Part shown: positions 60,091 to 64,000 of the stretch, piece after piece
Layout: every line of letters starts with the position of its first letter
How positions within the stretch are numbered: the stretch's first letter is position 1
Assembly: GCF_037038585.1 (NCBI RefSeq)
Contig: NC_092520.1
Coordinates: 16,251,001 to 16,315,000 of the forward strand
Length of the DNA: 64,000 bases
Reading direction: 5' to 3'
DNA from: Patagioenas fasciata
Taxonomy: Eukaryota; Chordata; Aves; Columbiformes; Columbidae
The notes under the pieces: generated by a model
What the model was told of the DNA's origin: nothing
The model's input: only the letters and a program-made list of their open reading frames with translations
The model's database searches: none
Translations under genes and position numbers: made by a program

Positions 60091-60191
60091 GTAAGAAAAA
60101 CAGATATCTCCAGTTTTATTCAGAGCGCTATGTCAGCATTTACCTCAAAGTAAATTGAGTGTTTGCTAAATATTTTACCTTTTTTTTAAAG
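60091..60191 (+). other. BIRC2: cIAP intron 2 (101 bases)
   Basis: This is a very short intron with donor GTAAGA and an acceptor after a T run (TTTTTTTAAAG). It splits a Gly codon inside BIR3. Confidence 0.92.
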
Positions 60192-60291
60192 GACGCAATG
60201 ATGATGTCAAGTGTTTTTGCTGTGATGGTGGGTTGAGGTGCTGGGAATCTGGAGACGATCCATGGATTGAGCATGCAAAGTGGTTTCCAAG
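60192..60291 (+). CDS. BIRC2: cIAP coding exon 3: zinc-binding half of BIR3
   Basis: This 100-base exon continues [22 protein letters not shown] and [13 protein letters not shown]. It supplies BIR3 zinc ligands C299, C302 and H319 (C326 comes from the next exon). W309, D313 and W322 align with the XIAP BIR3 groove residues W310, E314 and W323 that hold IAP-binding-motif peptides such as Smac. BIR3 should therefore be able to bind these antagonists, by family knowledge. The donor is CCAAG|GTAGCT, and the final Arg codon is split AG|G. Confidence 0.95.
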
Positions 60292-61503
60292 GTAGCTTGC
60301 AAATCTTTATCATAATTTATATACATCTTTAAATACTTCTAATTTTGAAAGATATATATTGCACTTAATGGTTTTGTTTAACTTCACCATGTGATACACA
60401 AACTCACTCTTTCATTTAGATGTATTTCATGTACCCCTATTTAAAAGCTCTGAAGTGCTAAGTTGGCTTTAATTAAAATATTCCTTCATTAAGCATGATA
60501 TTTAATGCCTTCTGCTTCATAATCAAAAGCTGTGTGCATCCCTGAATTGCTATTAGCGAGTAAGGCTGCATTGTTAATGAGCAACTTACCTAAGAGCAGC
60601 AGTCAGAAAGCAGACCGAGGAGAGAAAAAGCTGCTGAGAAATGAAGTAGAAGGAATATCTGGCTGCCTTGGTCTAGTTCTGTGTCCACACTGAATGTTCT
60701 TGAACCAGTTTTTCAGCAGGTGTGGTTTAGTTTCTTAGGTGTGGAAAGGCTTGTGAAGAGGGTTTCAGCAGTTGTTTAACATGTCTCTTGGAAAAATGAC
60801 AGAAGTAACTTCTTTAAATGTCCCCCATAATTAAATGGCAACTGCATACCTCATTGCTATCTGTGTTTGTGGAAATCTCTATCAATGAGAGAAATAGCTT
60901 CACTTAGTTTCAGGAAAGCTAATAGTAATTCTTCACATCATAGATCTCCAGCTAGTCTTTCATGGGCAATATATTAGGTACTGTTGGACTACAGTATATG
61001 TGTAGAGTTAAATGATACCTTTTTTCCCTTTGGTGTTATGCTTTCCAGAAAATGTACTTAAGAGAGAAAACTCTGCATTAATGAAGCAGATCTGGCTTTG
61101 ATAGTGGTGTTAAATTTTGTTAACTTCTTTTGAATGATTTAAGTAGAAGATGAGAATGGTGAGATGCAAGATGGAAACAGTTTATCACTGCAGTTTGTAG
61201 TGATGCTGACAGGGTATCATTTCTCATGACGTGCCATTTTCATTAGAAGTGCTAGTAGAATTTACAGCTGCTGCATTTATATGTGTAAACTTCCTGACTG
61301 CTGAACATCATGGCGAAGCTTTATCAAAATGTCTAGGCCCCGGGCTACATCAAACTTCCACTTAAGAGAACCTTCCCTTCTGAAGGAAGAGAAACATGTA
61401 TTGAAGTTATGTTGTGTTATTGTAAACTGTTTCATATTTCTGTATTTTTTTTAAATTTGACAAGTAGAAGGTATGATTTAGTATACTTTTGTCAATATTT
61501 CAG
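60292..61503 (+). other. BIRC2: cIAP intron 3
   Basis: This 1.2-kb AT-rich intron ends with acceptor CAATATTTCAG at 61493-61503. No repeat or second feature was recognised. Confidence 0.88.
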
Positions 61504-61582
61504 GTGTGAGTATCTGCTTCGTGTAAAAGGAGGAGAGTTTGTAAGTCAAATTCAGGCCAGGTTCCCCCATCTTCTTGAACAG
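61504..61582 (+). CDS. BIRC2: cIAP coding exon 4: end of BIR3
   Basis: This 79-base exon completes Arg325 and reads CEYLLRVKGGEFVSQIQARF then PHLLEQ, ending phase 0 at CAG|GTAAAC. C326 is the last zinc ligand of BIR3. The rest is the helix and linker that follow BIR3 in all cIAPs. Confidence 0.94.
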
Positions 61583-62171
61583 GTAAACTTACTCTTCTAT
61601 AACTTTGTTTTTCCCTTGTTGCAGAGTGCTGTGTTCTTTTTGGGAGTTCAGTCCATCCTTCTGCCTCATTTCTGCATGTATTTCTGCTGGGTTTCTAACA
61701 CAATAAATGCTCGTCATGAGCACAGAAATGAAACCAGTGCTGAACCATGGCTAATGGGCTTGAACTAGTAGAGTTTAACATATACCAATTACTTATGGAA
61801 AGTGTTATGGGGCAGTAAAATAAGCTCCTTCATGTCAGAAGAGGGAAATTCTGATTATGTATATTTCAGTGAATAATGCAGATCAGTAATTGTTATTTCA
61901 GAAATGAGTCATGGGCAGCCTGAATTATTTCTGTCCATAACTTTTCTGGCAAGAGTAAGCCAAATTTTTCTCCACGGAAGTGGTCAGCACTAACTGTATA
62001 TTGGTTACAGAGTTGCACAAATTTGCAGACATGTAACTGCATGTAAAATATGTAATGGGTGCCATTCAGATAAAGAGTTTAGCATGGTTAGTGAGGGAAG
62101 AGTGTGTTAGAGAGGCATGCAGGGGGAAATGCAATACTTTGAAACTACTGTAGTTCTCTTTTGTTCCACAG
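61583..62171 (+). other. BIRC2: cIAP intron 4
   Basis: This 589-base intron has donor GTAAAC and acceptor TTTTGTTCCACAG. Nothing else is seen in it. Confidence 0.9.
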
Positions 62172-62220
62172 CTCTTGTCAACCTCTGATATGCCTGTTGA
62201 TGAAAATATGGATCCCCCAA
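62172..62220 (+). CDS. BIRC2: cIAP coding exon 5: short linker exon
   Basis: This 49-base exon reads LLSTSDMPVDENMDPP with the next Ile codon split A|TT. It has acceptor CCACAG|CTCTTG and donor CCCAA|GTATGT. It encodes the acidic linker between BIR3 and UBA. It is too short to stand out alone, but phase and position fit the family's gene structure. Confidence 0.88.
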
Positions 62221-63227
62221 GTATGTATATTAAAGCATGTTCTTAAACTTGTATTTTGCAAACTTAAGGACTTGCTATCCAAAGCTAATTTGTTTAATAA
62301 GTCTTAGATTTTTCTTGGAAACAATAATATTATAAGGATTTTCTAACTAGCGATAGAAGTTAGGTGGTTTTGGCATTATATGGACAAACTTCAAGGAAGC
62401 ACCTTTAAGAGTTCTGCTCTTTCATCTTCCCAATTTCCATATTAGCAGATCATATGAAGGTTTTTGGTTTTGAATATTTGGCATCTGCCGCATTTGTGGT
62501 TTCTAGTTTTGTGGTTGGGTTAAACAAAACAAGTCGATTTGGCATTTGGTAAATTGACCTATGGTATTGAACTTGGCAGAACAGTTGCTAGAGGGTGTCG
62601 TGACTACACAGTGATGCAACTCCACTTTTAGGCACATAGCTAGGTGAATGCTCTGAGTTGAGCAGTGCTGGTCAAGGAGAGGGTAGGACGAGCTGATGAA
62701 GTGAAGTCTTTCTGAGCTCAGAAAGACACTTGGGGTGAGTGGGTTATGCTGTCATGGTCCCTGCTGGTTGAGGACAGTGAGTCAGAATCCCACGTGTCTG
62801 TTGAATGGAAAATACTGATCAAGAGCTGGAACAGAGCAATTGTTTGTACTAGAAACTGTGAATTTTGATTTTCTTCCCTCCCCAAGACATTTTTCAAGGC
62901 TGAAGTTAGAAATTACTAAGCTTAAAAAAAGCTGCTAAGACATAATGGAATTCTCTGTGGTTTCTCTAGATTATTCTAGATTTAGTGAAGGCCTGACATG
63001 GACTGAAGTTTTTAATGGATTCATTCCAATTGAATCTAAGTAACTGGCTTCTGTTTTTAAAACTACTACTTTTTTAAAAAGGTCTATTTAACCGTTGAAA
63101 CTTTTTAATGCTAGGTATTCATGTATATATATGCATGTGTGTAGGTAATGTCGATGTGTGTGCCCAACTTCTGAGTTGTATAGGTATTTGACTCATATTA
63201 TACATGGTGATTTTCCTCTTTGATTAG
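62221..63227 (+). other. BIRC2: cIAP intron 5
   Basis: This is a 1.0-kb intron. A TA/TG-rich stretch lies at 63120-63145. The acceptor is TTCCTCTTTGATTAG. No mobile element was recognised. Confidence 0.88.
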
Positions 63228-63470
63228 TTATCCGTTTTGAGCCTGGAGAGAGTCATTCAGAAGATGCAATCATGATGAACACGCCTGTGGTTAAAGCTGC
63301 CTTGGAGATGGGATTCAGTAGAAGGCTAATAAAGCAAACAGTGCAAAGTAAAATCTTGGCCACTGGAGAAAACTACAAGACTGTTAATGATCTTGTGGCT
63401 GATCTGCTAACTGCTGAAGATGAGAAGAGGGAAGAAGAGAAAGAGAGACAATTTGAAGAAGTGGCATCAG
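63228..63470 (+). CDS. BIRC2: cIAP coding exon 6: UBA domain
   Basis: This 243-base exon reads IIRFEPGESHSEDAIMMNTP and then the ubiquitin-associated domain, residues about 385-430. The domain contains the MGF loop (M395-G396-F397, ALEMGFSRRLIKQTV) and the third helix YKTVNDLVADLL. The tail EDEKREEEKERQFEEVAS is a highly charged helix leading to the CARD. UBA lets cIAPs bind polyubiquitin. The donor is GCATCAG|GTATGC. CARD and RING exons are outside the window. Confidence 0.95.
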
Positions 63471-64000
63471 GTATGCATAAGGCGTGAATAAAAGCAGTGG
63501 TTTGTATTAGGTGTAGGTTTTATAATTGCTTTTATACACTTAGTGATTTAGTTTAATTGCTATGAGGTTCAGCTTCTGTAAAAGCATTGTCAGAATATCT
63601 ATAGAAGTAGCAGTCTGGGAATTGTTTAGTTCCCTTTCACAAACAGGTTCATACAGGTGTCAAGGGTTCGGAATCACTTGATTCTCCCCACAGGAACAAA
63701 GCCATATTTTTAAAATTTGTGTGCCTTCATATTGCTGTTAACAAAATAAACTGAACAAAAATACTTTATTTGGCACACTCTGGGTTTTTTCCATATTTGC
63801 CTGCTCTTTTAGCTACTTGAATCAGTGAGCCACCCTATCCACCTCCCAGAAGAGGCCATAAACTTTTACAAATTTAGATTCTGTAAGATGGCCAAAGATC
63901 TGCTTTTCTGTGTCTGACTCAACCATGTAGGTCAGCTATTTAACAGTGTTTATTTGATGTGTCTTTAACATTTCCTATTGTTTTAATACTGTGTAAAATT
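63471..64000 (+). other. BIRC2: cIAP intron 6 (5' end)
   Basis: This is intron sequence from donor GTATGC to the window edge. The AATAAA copies at about 63487 and 63746 lie in the intron and are not taken as gene ends because the CARD/RING exons are still to come. Confidence 0.8.

Larger units (their letters stand above)
56400..64000 (+). other. BIRC2: Cellular IAP gene locus (BIRC2/BIRC3 type), 5' part
   Basis: Five coding exons join in frame (59217-60090, 60192-60291, 61504-61582, 62172-62220, 63228-63470), giving 448 complete codons of a protein that is about 600 residues in the family. Domain order is BIR1, BIR2, BIR3, linker, UBA; the CARD and the RING ubiquitin-ligase domain must lie to the right. 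cIAPs bind TRAF2 through BIR1, ubiquitinate RIPK1 and NIK, and hold off caspase-8 and necroptotic death. Mammals have two neighbouring copies, BIRC3 and BIRC2. The bird gene (ITA, ch-IAP1) is named after either, so the symbol is a choice, not a proof of orthology. Confidence 0.88.

Noticed and set aside
60091..60158. Extension of the cIAP exon 2 frame to a stop at 60158
   Set aside because: It reads through a clear donor (GTAG|GTAAG). Splicing to 60192 restores a complete BIR3 domain.

Overview
This is a vertebrate nuclear window, almost certainly avian. It carries multi-exon genes with GT-AG introns, a CpG-island promoter and several CR1 retroposon tails. Some of these tails end in the (ATTCTRTG)-type 3' repeat typical of bird CR1. 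No prokaryotic, organellar or intact viral gene was seen. The exact species cannot be read from the sequence alone.

Positions 1 to about 22,135 hold the 3' half of YAP1, the Hippo-pathway transcriptional co-activator, on the + strand. There are five coding exons: the leucine-zipper exon with two in-frame donors, a 16-codon cassette exon, two transactivation-domain exons including the LATS/CK1 phosphodegron, and the terminal exon ending in the PDZ ligand FLTWL. A 3' UTR of about 3.9 kb with two poly(A) signals follows. The exons encoding the TEAD-binding and WW domains lie upstream of the window.

Positions 22,136 to about 55,700 are a 33-kb intergenic stretch with no supportable gene. It holds truncated CR1 copies on both strands, a pentanucleotide microsatellite, a 19-bp minisatellite and a few short perfect inverted repeats.

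Positions 55,700 to 64,000 hold the 5' part of a cellular IAP gene (BIRC2/BIRC3 type, the bird ITA or ch-IAP1 gene) on the + strand. A GC-rich island carries NF-kB-like decamers and a TATA box, followed by a probable short non-coding first exon. Coding exons for BIR1, BIR2, BIR3, a linker and the UBA domain come next. The CARD and RING exons lie beyond the right edge.

The YAP1-cIAP order matches the mammalian 11q22 arrangement, where the two genes are co-amplified in tumours. I found no clearly new biological system. The observations most worth checking are the kB-site cluster beside the TATA box, an upstream ORF overlapping the cIAP start codon, and the YAP1 tandem donor that can break its leucine zipper.
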